64,000 bases of DNA, from the NCBI GenBank assembly GCA_014084085.1, contig NPFB01000046.1, positions 66,685 to 130,684 on the forward strand, read 5' to 3'. Origin of the DNA: Hondaea fermentalgiana. Taxonomy: Eukaryota; Sar; Bigyra; Thraustochytrida; Thraustochytriidae. The position numbers were made by a program, and so were the translations under genes. The notes under the pieces were generated by a model that was not told the origin of the DNA, ran no database searches, and worked only from the letters and a program-made list of their open reading frames with translations. Of the stretch, positions 46,831 through 55,971 are shown piece by piece; the first letter of the stretch is position 1; each line of letters begins with the position of its first letter.

Positions 46831-47105
46831 AAAAAGGCCTCGTCCCCATCCCACCGGATGTCTAAAAAGAGGCTTAAAATTTCCCCTTCGACCCGTTAGA
46901 CCCGTTGAATGCTATTTTACTAGTACTAGTAGTAGTACCAGGGCATCGGCGCGGCGCGGACTGGGTGTGTACCTCAAAGCAAAGAACTCTTCTCTGAGAG
47001 CGCTGAAGCCAGAGGCACACGGTAAGCAAAAAAGGAGTCTGAGAGTTGGTTGCTATGAGCGAATGGATCAATTGATTGACCACGTGAGAGAGAATTGATC
47101 AAGGA

Positions 47106-47227
47106 GCATCGCACCGCAAGGCAACGCAACGCATCGCATCGCAACGCATCACATTGCATTGCATTGTATTGCGTTGCATTGCATTGCATTGCATGCAAGT
47201 TGCATTGCATCGCATTGACTTGCATCG
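47106..47227 (+). repeat. Pentanucleotide array with inverted-repeat character
   Basis: The left half is built of GCAAC/GCATC pentamers and the right half of GCATT pentamers with an embedded GCGTTGCATT. The right half read in reverse complement (GCAATGCAATGC) resembles the left half, so the RNA could fold back with mismatches. It lies inside the possible leader intron of the TPR gene. Confidence 0.65.
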
Positions 47228-47323
47228 CCGCGGAGGGTTTGCACTCACTTCCATCTTCCTTATTTGCAGAGCGACGCGGTTCTGCTGCGCGGCAAAACCT
47301 CTCGCCCCGCCGCGGACGAAATC

Positions 47324-48673
47324 ATGGAGCCCGCTCTCGAGGAAAAGGATGATACGGCTTGCGGCGAGGCAGTCGTGGCGGCCACGCAGACGCATGTACC
47401 TCAGAATGTCGCAGCGGTGAGCGGTGGCGGCAATGTTTCGCCCAAGCTTCATGCGTCGTCGCAGGAGAGCAAACTTGGTGACTTTGGCTTTGGTCTCGGC
47501 ACACCGTCGCTGGTCGCGCTCCTGGAGCCAGATGCCAACCTTTCCAAGGGAGCCTTGCCGCAGCTTGACCTTCCTCAGCGTGTAGGCCATCCCTCGCACA
47601 CGAACGCGCCGCAACGCGAATCCATGTCGAGTCGCGATGCTCGTATCTTGCAAGTATTTGGCGCGAGCGCCGTGGAAGAGCAGCGCGGATCGCCTAGCGG
47701 CAAAGGCGGGCGCAAGTCCAAAATGGGCGCCTCCGCGCGCAAAGCTGTGCAGCAAAACAACAACACTGCGGTCTCACGTCTGCGAGACCTTGAAATGCTT
47801 GCAAAGTCGAGTCGAAGGGCAGGCAAGCTGGCGCAGGAAGCCAACGCAGTGTACTCGCGTGCCGTGCTTTTCGACAATCTCGAGCGTTGGACCAAGGCAA
47901 TCTCTAGCTACGAGCATTACCTCGATTTGTGTGAGCGACTGCAGGATGCAGAGGGGGCCGTCGTGGCCTACAACTGCCTTGGAGTTGCTTATTTTCATTC
48001 TGCAGTTGGTGGTGCAGAAGCCACGAGCAAAGCTGTCGGCCTCAATGAGGCCAATGATGAGGAGAGTGGCGCGGTGTATCAAGACGAGCAAAAGGTAGCC
48101 GCTGAGAAGAATGACGATCAAAGTGAGCCCAAACAGTCTGAGCGCTCGCGATTACTGGAGTCTTCACTGGCTTATCACCAGAGTCACCTCGAATCTGCAG
48201 ATGAAGCGGGTCAGTTTGTCGCACTTTGCAATATTGGTCTCGTGTATTCACGCCTTGGGGAATTTGAGCGTGCAGTTGATGCGCATCAGCGCGCCCTGCG
48301 ATTGGCCATTGATCTTCGCAGCCCGCACGGCCAAAGCCTTGCAGTCGGCAATCTTGCCCTGTGCAGCGCAGAGATGGGCGACTTTGACACAGCCAAGGCT
48401 TGCATGGACAAGCATTTGAGTCTTGTGCGAGACCTTCGCAACCCCGAAGCCGAGACGCTCGCATGCCAGCAATTGGGCCAGCTTGCGAATCGCGCGGGAC
48501 ACTATGATGAAGCTGCAGAGTACTTTGAGATGGCGCGACGAATCGCCACCGAGGCAGGTGACCGGGGCATGCTCAAGCTCATCAATTGTAGTATTGGTGT
48601 TTCTCATGGTAATGTGCGAATGCAAGAGTACCTGAAGCAGCTCTCTCACACTTTTCAGGGAGCTCAGGACTGA
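47324..48673 (+). CDS. TPR-repeat protein, TTC29-like
   Basis: A 449-residue product from the ATG at 47324 (MEPALEEKDD). After a disordered N-terminus (1-160) it has an array of tetratricopeptide repeats: AVLFDNLERWTKAISSYEHY, GAVVAYNCLGVAYFHSAVGG, a charged insertion (about 240-280), then FVALCNIGLVYSRLGEFERA, SLAVGNLALCSAEMGDFDTA and TLACQQLGQLANRAGHYDEA. The order and the C-terminal INCSIGVSHGN helix resemble TTC29, an axonemal protein needed for flagellar beating, but TPR similarity alone is weak evidence and a soluble scaffold of another kind is possible. The frame is open upstream to 47264 without ATG, and a splice-acceptor-like CAG at 47269 suggests a leader intron. Confidence 0.72.
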   Translation: MEPALEEKDDTACGEAVVAATQTHVPQNVAAVSGGGNVSPKLHASSQESKLGDFGFGLGTPSLVALLEPDANLSKGALPQLDLPQRVGHPSHTNAPQRESMSSRDARILQVFGASAVEEQRGSPSGKGGRKSKMGASARKAVQQNNNTAVSRLRDLEMLAKSSRRAGKLAQEANAVYSRAVLFDNLERWTKAISSYEHYLDLCERLQDAEGAVVAYNCLGVAYFHSAVGGAEATSKAVGLNEANDEESGAVYQDEQKVAAEKNDDQSEPKQSERSRLLESSLAYHQSHLESADEAGQFVALCNIGLVYSRLGEFERAVDAHQRALRLAIDLRSPHGQSLAVGNLALCSAEMGDFDTAKACMDKHLSLVRDLRNPEAETLACQQLGQLANRAGHYDEAAEYFEMARRIATEAGDRGMLKLINCSIGVSHGNVRMQEYLKQLSHTFQGAQD

Positions 48674-49015
48674 AAGGGCGAAAAATGACATGAAAAGAAA
48701 TCGGGAGAGGCGGATCTTGGGCATGCTGGACTTGAATTTGACGCATGCACACGCACTACGCACATACTCACGCAAGCAAATCTCATAGAAAACATCAAAA
48801 CAGTTTAGCTTATAAGAATGGAAAAAGCAACTTTGACTCCCCCCACAGTGTAAAATGGAAAGAGCAGGAGGGTCCAGGAGTCTAGGGCCTAGATAATTTG
48901 TTCATGATGAGGTCCTATTGCCTCCTTTGCGCCTGTGTTCTTTTTTCACCTCTCCAAATAACACAGAAGCTGGAGTCACATCTCACTCTGCAGAACCCGC
49001 ACGTGCATCATTGTT
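48674..49015. other. Convergent 3' flanks of the TPR and Pro-Thr-rich genes
   Basis: AT-richer, no coding signal. Contains short TTCTTTTTTCACC-like pyrimidine tracts and CTAGGGCCTAG near 48880. Confidence 0.55.
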
Positions 49016-49021
49016 TTTATT
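49016..49021 (-). terminator. Candidate AATAAA polyadenylation signal overlapping a stop codon
   Basis: On the minus strand the sequence reads AATTAATAAAAAC; the AATAAA overlaps the TAA stop of the Pro-Thr-rich gene. It may be only coincidence in an A-rich stretch. Confidence 0.25.
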
Positions 49022-52000
49022 AATTGGCTCTGGAGAGGTAGCTGACCATGTTCCAAAGCCTTTCATCGGACTGACGTGAGGCGGCTTCACGTTTCTTCGC
49101 ACGACGCTTAAGCACGACGAAAATCGTGCCGAGGGCAACCACAGCCAACGCACCAACGCTCGCCAGAGCAATCGCAAGCGTGTTTGCGTTTCCAGCACTT
49201 TCGTCATCTTCTGCGTACTCTGGCATGCTTGCAGAAAGGACCTTGACGTACTCAATGTCCGATTTGGCAAGCTGCCGTTTCAGTTCATTCTGACCCCGGT
49301 TCGTCCGCAGCATCTTTTGAATTCTCCCCAATGCAACGTTTTCAATGCGGTACATGATGACCAAGTCGCCCGCTTCGTCCTTAATCGATCGAAAGTCGAG
49401 CAACTTGGTTCCGCAATAAACGCGGCTCAGGCTCGTGCGTTTCGCAATCGTCGTGGCCAAGGCAGAGCACACTGCGTTCAAAAAGGTAGCGGAGGATTGC
49501 TGATCAGCATCATACGCCAGAGGGAATCGAATGCCGTCAATCTTGTACGACGGGCTCTGCCCAATGTAAGTGACCTCGACATCCCCAAAGCCGTCAGCGC
49601 TGGACAATGCGCTCTGCACGGTACTCTCCACGGCCGAGGCCGAGTCCACGGCTTTAGAGACGGAGGCTTCCTGATCACTGGTGCTCGAGAACAATGCAAA
49701 GAACTGCACAGTCACCTGCGTCTCGGGGCGTTCCGTGAGTTCTCGGCGGCGTGAGGGTACGTGAATCTCCCCAAGAGCGCGCCCGCGTCCCTCGGGACGC
49801 TTTGAACTCATGAGTCCACTTGCGCGATAGTTCTCAACGCTGAGATCAAGGTCGTCCACAAAGACCTCCTCCTCCAGCTCACGACCGCCGCGCGTACGCT
49901 TCTTGCGAAGTTCAGCCGTATCATCAACAAACGCTTCCTCCAGACCACGATCGCCACGCGTACGCTTCTTGCGAAGCTCTTCGATATTGTCTTTGTCGAC
50001 CATTCCCAGGTCACGATCGCCACGCGTTCGCTTCTTGCGAAGCTCTGCAACGTTATCTTGGTCGACCATTTCTAGATCGCGACCGCCGCGCTTGCGCTTC
50101 TTACGAGCGTCGCTCTCGTCGCGAGAGGCAAAAAGATTCCGTGCACTAGCTCGTGACGAAAGACGGCGCGCCTCCCACGAGGTTGGCTCCGGCGTCGGGA
50201 CCGCCACGTAGTCGCACGAGTATCCACCCGAATGGTCGTTGACGACCTCAAAGACAGGCGTGCTTTGCCCACAACTAAACAGACTGCAGTGATGATTCCT
50301 CCAGTTGATATGCCAAGCATCACATGCCCCGTCTGTCGCGCTATAACAGGCGAGCTGGCAAGCCAGTTCCATCATCTCCGTCTGATCGTCTGAAATGTAC
50401 TCGGGGCAAGTTGCCGCAAGATCAATGTAGGACCCTCCCTCGCCATCGTCGACAACAGCTCCTTCGACGGTCATGTCGCACTCACAGTACGCTGTGGGGT
50501 CGAGATCTGCTGCAATGACATCCACGGTCGACGTGCACACGCTAGTATCCACCATTTTGCCAAACATGGGCTCCGGCGCAGCGGTATTCGTGGGACACTG
50601 GACTTCACAGCGGTCGGTTGATGGCGCTTGCGTCTCTCCTGCTGGGTTTGGCGTAGGCGACAACGTTGGCTTTGGCGTAGGCGGCACAGTTGTTGGGTAA
50701 GGAGTCGGCTCTGTTGGCGCCGCAGTAGGGCTCTCCGTCCATTCTGTTGGTGCCGAAGTCGGAGAATCCGTTTCCTCTGTGGGGAACATTGTTGGCCACG
50801 CCGTCGGAAACGATGATGGATACGAAGTCGGAAACGCAGTCGGGAATGGTGTCGGAGAATCCGAAGGAGAGCTTGTGGGAGAAGGAGTTGGAAACGCCGT
50901 AGGGTTGGGTGTTGGTGAAGATGTCGGAGAATCCGAAGGAAAGCTTGTGGGAAAACTTGTTGGAAACGCCGTAGGGTTGGGCGTAGGCGAAGAAGCAGGA
51001 TTGGCTGTAGGCGAAGGCGTCGGCACCGGCGTGGGAATTTCCGAGCCAAAAGTGCCCGTCGTCGAAGGCGACGGGGTTGGCGCTTCTGTCTCATCGACCG
51101 AGGGACGTGCAACAGGTTGAAACGTGGGCTCCAGCGTCGCCTGAGGCGACTGGGTGGGCTTTGGCGTAGGTTCGACGGTTGGTTGTAGCTGCGTGACAGA
51201 GAATTCAAAACGAAGATCGATGCCTGCAACAACCTGGCATTGGTCCGTTGTGCTACAGCTTGCGCTGACAGAGCACTGGGTGAATCGCAGCGCGCTCGTG
51301 AAGAGAAGTACATCGGTTGTGGCGAGGACCTGGACCTGGTTATCACAGAGTTTAACAGTGTCCGGAATGGCCAAGTAGTCGACCCAATCCCCATCATCGT
51401 TTTGGTATTGAAGGGTGATTCCCTGCTGGCAAGTGCTCAGACTGACGGGAAGGTCGGCCGCAGAAGCAATACAGTCTTCGCTATCTTCGCTGTCGAGACT
51501 GGTAAAGTAGTCTTCGATGACCTGCTCGTATCCGAATTCCGCAATGGTGGTGACGCATTTCTGTCGCTGAGAGTCGAGAGCAGAGGTCACGAGGCAGAAG
51601 CCTTCGGCGAGCTCACGATCTTCAAAGAGCTGATAACATTCGTCCGCGTCGGCATTGGGAAAACTATACCCATTGCAAAAGCTCTTAAAGCACTGATTGA
51701 GGCTCGTGGCGCTGAGCCCTGGGCCGCAAAACAAACGCCCGTACTCGAGTGCCTCTGCCTCGCTCCAGGGGATCTGAATGTCTTGGCAGACGGCCTCGAT
51801 GGCGAGATGCTCTTCGTGCGCTGCCACAGCGAAGGTGTCCGCGCTGTCGACCATGACGCCCGTGTAGCAAAAGCCCCCGAGATCTGAGCGCGAGGAGAAA
51901 TCGTCCGGTTCAACGAGGGTCTCGATATTGAGACGGTAGTTGCCGTACTTGTTTTTATTGTTGGGATTGACCGTCCCTGTGCAGCGAATGACGGAAAAGA

Positions 52001-53273
52001 TGCCCGTGTTGCCATCGCGCACGTACCAAAGAACGTCAAAGGTCTCTTGGTCGATCCGAGACCAGGCCTGTGCGTAGGACGGTGCGTCAGACATGGCACC
52101 ACCACTCCAGGTCCACGTGTCTTCCAGCGACGAGCCGTCAATGCATGCATCCGCGGACATGTAAAAGAAGCCATCGGCTGTGGTCATGTTGACAGAACGA
52201 ATGACGCCGCGTTCTCCCTGTGAGACGGCAAAGCGGAAGTCATCGGCCTCGTACATGGTGAGCCAGGATTCTGGCGAGTCTGCGTCGATTTGGCACTTGC
52301 TTCCATCTTTCCAAAAGGCGTCCCAGGATTTGGGTTTCCAGACGCAGGGTTGGCCAGCGTGGTCGGTGCGCTGGAGACAGGCGCTTTTGGTGATTTCGCA
52401 AAGGTCATCTGTGTCTCTGCCATCGCAGAGTCGCCACGAGCCGATGTCGTCATTGAAGGAGACGCAGTTCGGGTCGCCGTAGCAAGTGCACTGGTTGCAG
52501 CAGGGTTCCTCGAGGCCAGTGCTCTGGACACCGACGATGATGGCGAGCGAGGCGTTCATGAGTTCGGGCTGACGAATGGCGAGACAACGGTCGTTGTCAT
52601 CGTCGGTGTTTTCGCAAAAGGCCTCGAGGAGGCCCACGGAGCGACATGCCGCGGCCGAAAGGTCGACGGCGGACTGGCAGTCCTCGGTTCTCGCGGTGTC
52701 CTGCGCCGGGCAGCAGTTGGCGAGCTCTGGCAGGGCCACGGCTGCGGACCAGTTGGCTACTGAAGAGATCATGGCGGGATCGTCGCCACAGAGTGGTGCG
52801 GCGCCACAGTTGTCGCCCTCAACGTCGCCAACGAGGACGGTCTCGGCGCCAACAGCTTCAGCGAGAGCAGTTTCGATCGAGGTCTTCATGTTCGAAGTGA
52901 GGAGCGTGTTGTCCATTTCGAGCACAAGCGACCCCTGCGTGGCCGTGTAGGGCGTAATTGTTTTCACAGGAGCAAGCGTGGGCGCAGGTGTGGGCGGCCT
53001 TGGGCCGCAGTATGCTTCGTCGGCGTCGTAGTATTCACAGTTCGCAAGGCACCTGGCCTGACTCGTCGCTAGCGACTGGCACGTGGTACATGTTTGGACG
53101 TAGGTATCAGTGTCGAGCTCGAGGGTCCAGGCGCAGTATTCGTCTGCGAGGCAATCTGACGCCGATAAAAGGCTGTTGCACTCTTCTAGGGTCGACTGTG
53201 CGTTCACGAGGACAATTGCAGCGAGCGCCACGGCGCACGCCGTGGCAACGCTGCGCGTGCACGCGTCTCTCAT
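49020..53273 (-). CDS. Pro-Thr-rich type I membrane protein with polybasic repeats
   Basis: A 1417-residue intronless product. A signal peptide is clear at 1-25 (TACAVALAAIVLVNAQS). Residues 26-90 are Cys-rich; a large ectodomain with many Cys pairs follows to about 690. A Pro-Thr/Ser stalk covers about 700-892 (PTPNPTAFPTSFPT-type repeats). A second Cys module is at 893-1010 (CDAWHINWRNHHCSLFSCG resembles PAN/Apple-like spacing, not proven). Residues 1058-1132 hold four 22-residue units starting RKKR(T/K)RG. A further domain at about 1165-1340 is followed by one membrane helix at about 1365-1390 (LAIALASVGALAVVALG) and a short basic tail. The layout is that of a cell-surface receptor or adhesin; no family was recognised end to end. 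First ATG is at 53273. Confidence 0.85.
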   Translation of the reverse strand: MRDACTRSVATACAVALAAIVLVNAQSTLEECNSLLSASDCLADEYCAWTLELDTDTYVQTCTTCQSLATSQARCLANCEYYDADEAYCGPRPPTPAPTLAPVKTITPYTATQGSLVLEMDNTLLTSNMKTSIETALAEAVGAETVLVGDVEGDNCGAAPLCGDDPAMISSVANWSAAVALPELANCCPAQDTARTEDCQSAVDLSAAACRSVGLLEAFCENTDDDNDRCLAIRQPELMNASLAIIVGVQSTGLEEPCCNQCTCYGDPNCVSFNDDIGSWRLCDGRDTDDLCEITKSACLQRTDHAGQPCVWKPKSWDAFWKDGSKCQIDADSPESWLTMYEADDFRFAVSQGERGVIRSVNMTTADGFFYMSADACIDGSSLEDTWTWSGGAMSDAPSYAQAWSRIDQETFDVLWYVRDGNTGIFSVIRCTGTVNPNNKNKYGNYRLNIETLVEPDDFSSRSDLGGFCYTGVMVDSADTFAVAAHEEHLAIEAVCQDIQIPWSEAEALEYGRLFCGPGLSATSLNQCFKSFCNGYSFPNADADECYQLFEDRELAEGFCLVTSALDSQRQKCVTTIAEFGYEQVIEDYFTSLDSEDSEDCIASAADLPVSLSTCQQGITLQYQNDDGDWVDYLAIPDTVKLCDNQVQVLATTDVLLFTSALRFTQCSVSASCSTTDQCQVVAGIDLRFEFSVTQLQPTVEPTPKPTQSPQATLEPTFQPVARPSVDETEAPTPSPSTTGTFGSEIPTPVPTPSPTANPASSPTPNPTAFPTSFPTSFPSDSPTSSPTPNPTAFPTPSPTSSPSDSPTPFPTAFPTSYPSSFPTAWPTMFPTEETDSPTSAPTEWTESPTAAPTEPTPYPTTVPPTPKPTLSPTPNPAGETQAPSTDRCEVQCPTNTAAPEPMFGKMVDTSVCTSTVDVIAADLDPTAYCECDMTVEGAVVDDGEGGSYIDLAATCPEYISDDQTEMMELACQLACYSATDGACDAWHINWRNHHCSLFSCGQSTPVFEVVNDHSGGYSCDYVAVPTPEPTSWEARRLSSRASARNLFASRDESDARKKRKRGGRDLEMVDQDNVAELRKKRTRGDRDLGMVDKDNIEELRKKRTRGDRGLEEAFVDDTAELRKKRTRGGRELEEEVFVDDLDLSVENYRASGLMSSKRPEGRGRALGEIHVPSRRRELTERPETQVTVQFFALFSSTSDQEASVSKAVDSASAVESTVQSALSSADGFGDVEVTYIGQSPSYKIDGIRFPLAYDADQQSSATFLNAVCSALATTIAKRTSLSRVYCGTKLLDFRSIKDEAGDLVIMYRIENVALGRIQKMLRTNRGQNELKRQLAKSDIEYVKVLSASMPEYAEDDESAGNANTLAIALASVGALAVVALGTIFVVLKRRAKKREAASRQSDERLWNMVSYLSRAN
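49876..50104 (-). repeat. Four tandem 66-bp units encoding RKKRTRG-type polybasic repeats
   Basis: The RKKR-coding block recurs every 66 bp, at about 49891, 49957, 50023 and 50089 on the plus-strand scale. Each 22-residue unit is a basic head RKKR(T/K)RG(G/D)R followed by an acidic body such as DLEMVDQDNVAEL. Spacing is exactly conserved while the acidic bodies vary. Confidence 0.9.
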
Positions 53274-55953
53274 TGTTTATCGCTTTCGATTCCCCCCCCC
53301 CTTGCTCGCAGCGAGGCGCTTCTACGGAATGAGAAGTGGGGCTGTATCAATGTAGTAGCAGTACTACTGCCAGCCACACTCGGGTCGCGTGCTGGCCTGT
53401 CCTCTCTTTTAGGAGTGTGTCCACGATGTGAGGCTCCTTTTCCTCTCGGCCCCTTTCCTCGTCGCTGCGTGGAAACCCGAGCGATCGAGCGCGTCCTCGC
53501 CGCGCGCTCTTCCCCTCCCTCGCTCGCTCGCTCGCTCGCTCGCGTGCCTTCGCCCGCGCTCTCCCGGCCGGGAAGCTCTGCCTGCGTTCGCAAGGTCGCG
53601 TGATTGGTCGCTGCTGTGCTATGTAGTGTAGTATTTGCTCGCTCACTTCTGCGCTCCTTCGCTCTTTCGCTCTTTCGCTCGCTCCTTCGCGCGGCCGCTT
53701 GCCTGCTCGCTCCGGCGCCCGCTCCCTCGCCGCGCTCTGTCTATCCCTCTCCCGCTCGTCCGCGCCCGCCCGCGGCCGGGCCCTCGCGTCCGCGCCCGGC
53801 ACGTGCACGCGCCTTGCCGCTCTGCTCTGCTCTGCTCTGCTCTGCCTTTGGCTCTTGCGCCTGGCCTAGCTCTTGCGCTTCTAGCTCTCGCTCGTGCGAG
53901 GAGCGCTTCTGCCGCGCACGCGCCCTCGCTCGCTCGCTCGCTCGCAGTCAAGCAATCAACCGATCAAGCTCCCGCCGCAGAAGTCGCGGCGGCGGCGAGC
54001 TGTGCCGAGATGAGATGAGATGAGATGAGATGAGATGAGCTGAGCTCGACAAAATGGACGCTGCAGCCGCGGCCGCTGCGCTCCGGCCGAGTCTGCTTCG
54101 CTCCGGCCGCAGGGCTGGACGTCCCGGCTCGGCTCGGCTCGGCTCGGCTTGCCTTGCCTGGCTTTGCCTCGCCTGGCCTTGTCTGGCCTCGCTCGCCCGG
54201 CTCGGCTCCGCGCTGTCTCGGTTTTGCGCTGTCTCGGCTTTGCGCTGCCTGCCTGCTGTCTATTTCCTTTCGCTCGCTCGCTCGCTCGCGCGAGTTTCCA
54301 GTATGGACGGCCGCCGCGCGCGCCAAGTCGGGAATCGCGGAATACTCCACTTGCGCGGGCCGGCTGGCCACTATGCGCGGTCGATCGATGGTCGATTGAC
54401 GTGAGAGGCTTTAATGTGGTTGGTTGCTTGGTTGATTGATTGATTGATTGATTGATTGCCTGGTTGATTGCTGGACGGACGGATGGATGGATTGCCATCG
54501 GCCACGGTCGATCGTCCCTCTGCAGAGCTGGAGCTGGACAGGTGGATTCCTGGCGCCGAACGCGCCGTCTGCACGTCGCCGGCCGCACCCAGACGCGCCC
54601 AATTTTTACCCGCCGCAGTCAGCAGCAGCAGCACCTGCGTCCCGTCTCTCGCCTCGCAGCCGCCGCTCGTGGCGCCTGGTCCGCGCCGGGACCCAGGCAC
54701 GACGTCCCCACTAAGGGTGCGCATCCGCCGCGCGACCCCGCGCGAATCGACTCCCGCCGGAGCTGCCGCCGCCCGAGAGGGGACGCGCCCCGTCCGTCCC
54801 TGCACGTGCGAGCCGATCCAAGGCGCGCTCGCAGGCCCTCCTCCTCCTCCTTGGCGCCCTTTCTCCGCCTCGTCGCGGCCGTGGCCGCTAACCTCGTGGG
54901 AAACCTCGCGGTCGCCCTCGCCGTCGTCGTCTCCGAGCCCGCGTGCTGGCCGCTTGCTGCAGCTGCTGCTGCTGATGGCTGCGGCTGCGACCGGCAGGCG
55001 GCACGGAGGGAGACCGGGAGGGAGGAGCAGAAGAAGCCGCGGCAGTTGTGCAAGCCGCGGGCGGCTGCGCGACCTGACCGGGCACGTGCCGCTCGGGAGC
55101 TGGCAAAATGGTGGACTCGAACTTACTTTCTGTTATGGAGGTCCCGAAAGAGGACCTCGACAGCGACTGCAACAGCGACTGCAACTACGACGACTGCGAG
55201 CGCGGCTGTGGCGCGCCGGGCACGCCGATAAGAGGAGGCGCGCTCCGTGCGATGGCAAAGTGGCGGGCTGGCCACCGCCGCGGCGCTCGGCCCCGTCCTT
55301 GGAGCGGCTCCAGGCAACGAACGGCTCGGAGAAGGCGGCGGTGCAGCTGCAGCTGCTGCTGGCGGGCAGAAGGGAGGGAGGGAGGGAGGGAGGGAGGGAG
55401 GGGGAGGACAGCGACAGCGGCAGCGGCAGCGGCTCGTTCTGGGTAGCGGCAGCAAGGCGGTGGTCATTCGGAGAAGTGGCAAGTGTTCACGCTGCTGCTT
55501 GATACTGTATCATGCAGCAGGCCGTTGCAGCTGCAGCAGGGGATGATGCTGCAGGTGCCTTCCGGTGAAGGCTGCTCTTGCGTTCGTGCTCCCCAGAGGG
55601 TGCCTAATTTGCGCCAGCCACGACAGAGAGCTGCAGCTGACAGATTGAGGAGACAGGCAACAGACAAGACAGTCAAACAGAGAGGCAAGACGTTGTACTA
55701 CGCGTCTGGCTTTTGGTACTAGGTCTTAGCGAATGAGCCCACCCGCACCGAACACCACGATTTCGTCGACAGACCACCTGCCTCGGCATTCTCTCTACAC
55801 AGATCGCGACACGAGGTGCCAGCATTCATGCGTCTTTCATCAGAAGAGCATCGTGCTGCCAGCGCCAGGGAAAAAGAAAAACGGGAAAGACCGACCGTTC
55901 TTGCTTGGTTGATTTTCTTTTCCAAGCTGCGAGTGCGTTAGTTGTATTTTTGT
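53274..55953. other. 2.7-kb GC-rich spacer without a convincing gene
   Basis: Between the Pro-Thr-rich gene start (-) and the TRIC 3' end. It holds runs of CGCT (53519-53545, 53922-53945, 54273-54292), TCTGC (53820-53845), TGAGA (54009-54036), GGCTC (54126-54150), GATT (54430-54460) and GGGA (55373-55405). Long open frames exist on both strands but their translations are Arg/Ala/Ser-rich and low complexity. The frame from the ATG at 55108 starts in a protein-like way (VDSNLLSVMEVPKEDLDSD) but soon becomes low complexity. Confidence 0.5.
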
Positions 55954-55959
55954 TTTATT
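55954..55959 (-). terminator. Candidate AATAAA polyadenylation signal for the TRIC gene
   Basis: The minus strand reads GATAATAAAACA 13 bases past the TRIC stop codon. Confidence 0.35.
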
Positions 55960-55971
55960 ATCGACTTTAGG

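Larger units (their letters stand above)
45958..47323. promoter_or_regulatory. Divergent spacer between the FHA (-) and TPR (+) genes
   Basis: GC-rich next to the FHA gene, then simple repeats: GCAAC-type pentamers at 46636-46691, a GTTC/GATC/GATT/GATG run at 46750-46795, a 16-base C-run at 46815-46830, and a second pentamer array at 47106-47227. TTCCTTATTTGCAG ending at 47269 looks like a splice acceptor and ACGGTAAGC at 47020 like a donor, so the TPR gene may have an intron in its leader. Confidence 0.45.

Noticed and set aside
47264..47323. N-terminal extension of the TPR protein
   Set aside because: It begins with TTG and spans a likely splice acceptor at 47269; the ATG at 47324 is preferred.
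49876..50104. Polybasic repeats as a nuclear localisation array
   Set aside because: The protein has a signal peptide and a C-terminal membrane helix that place this region outside the cytosol.
54468..55502. Plus-strand open frame of 344 codons
   Set aside because: Its translation is low complexity (Arg, Ala, Pro, Ser) and built from microsatellites; overlapping frames of similar length exist on both strands, as expected in GC-rich non-coding DNA.
55464..55688. Small secreted Cys-rich peptide on the minus strand
   Set aside because: The hydrophobic start looks like a signal peptide, but the first codon is TTG and a stop lies upstream with no ATG.
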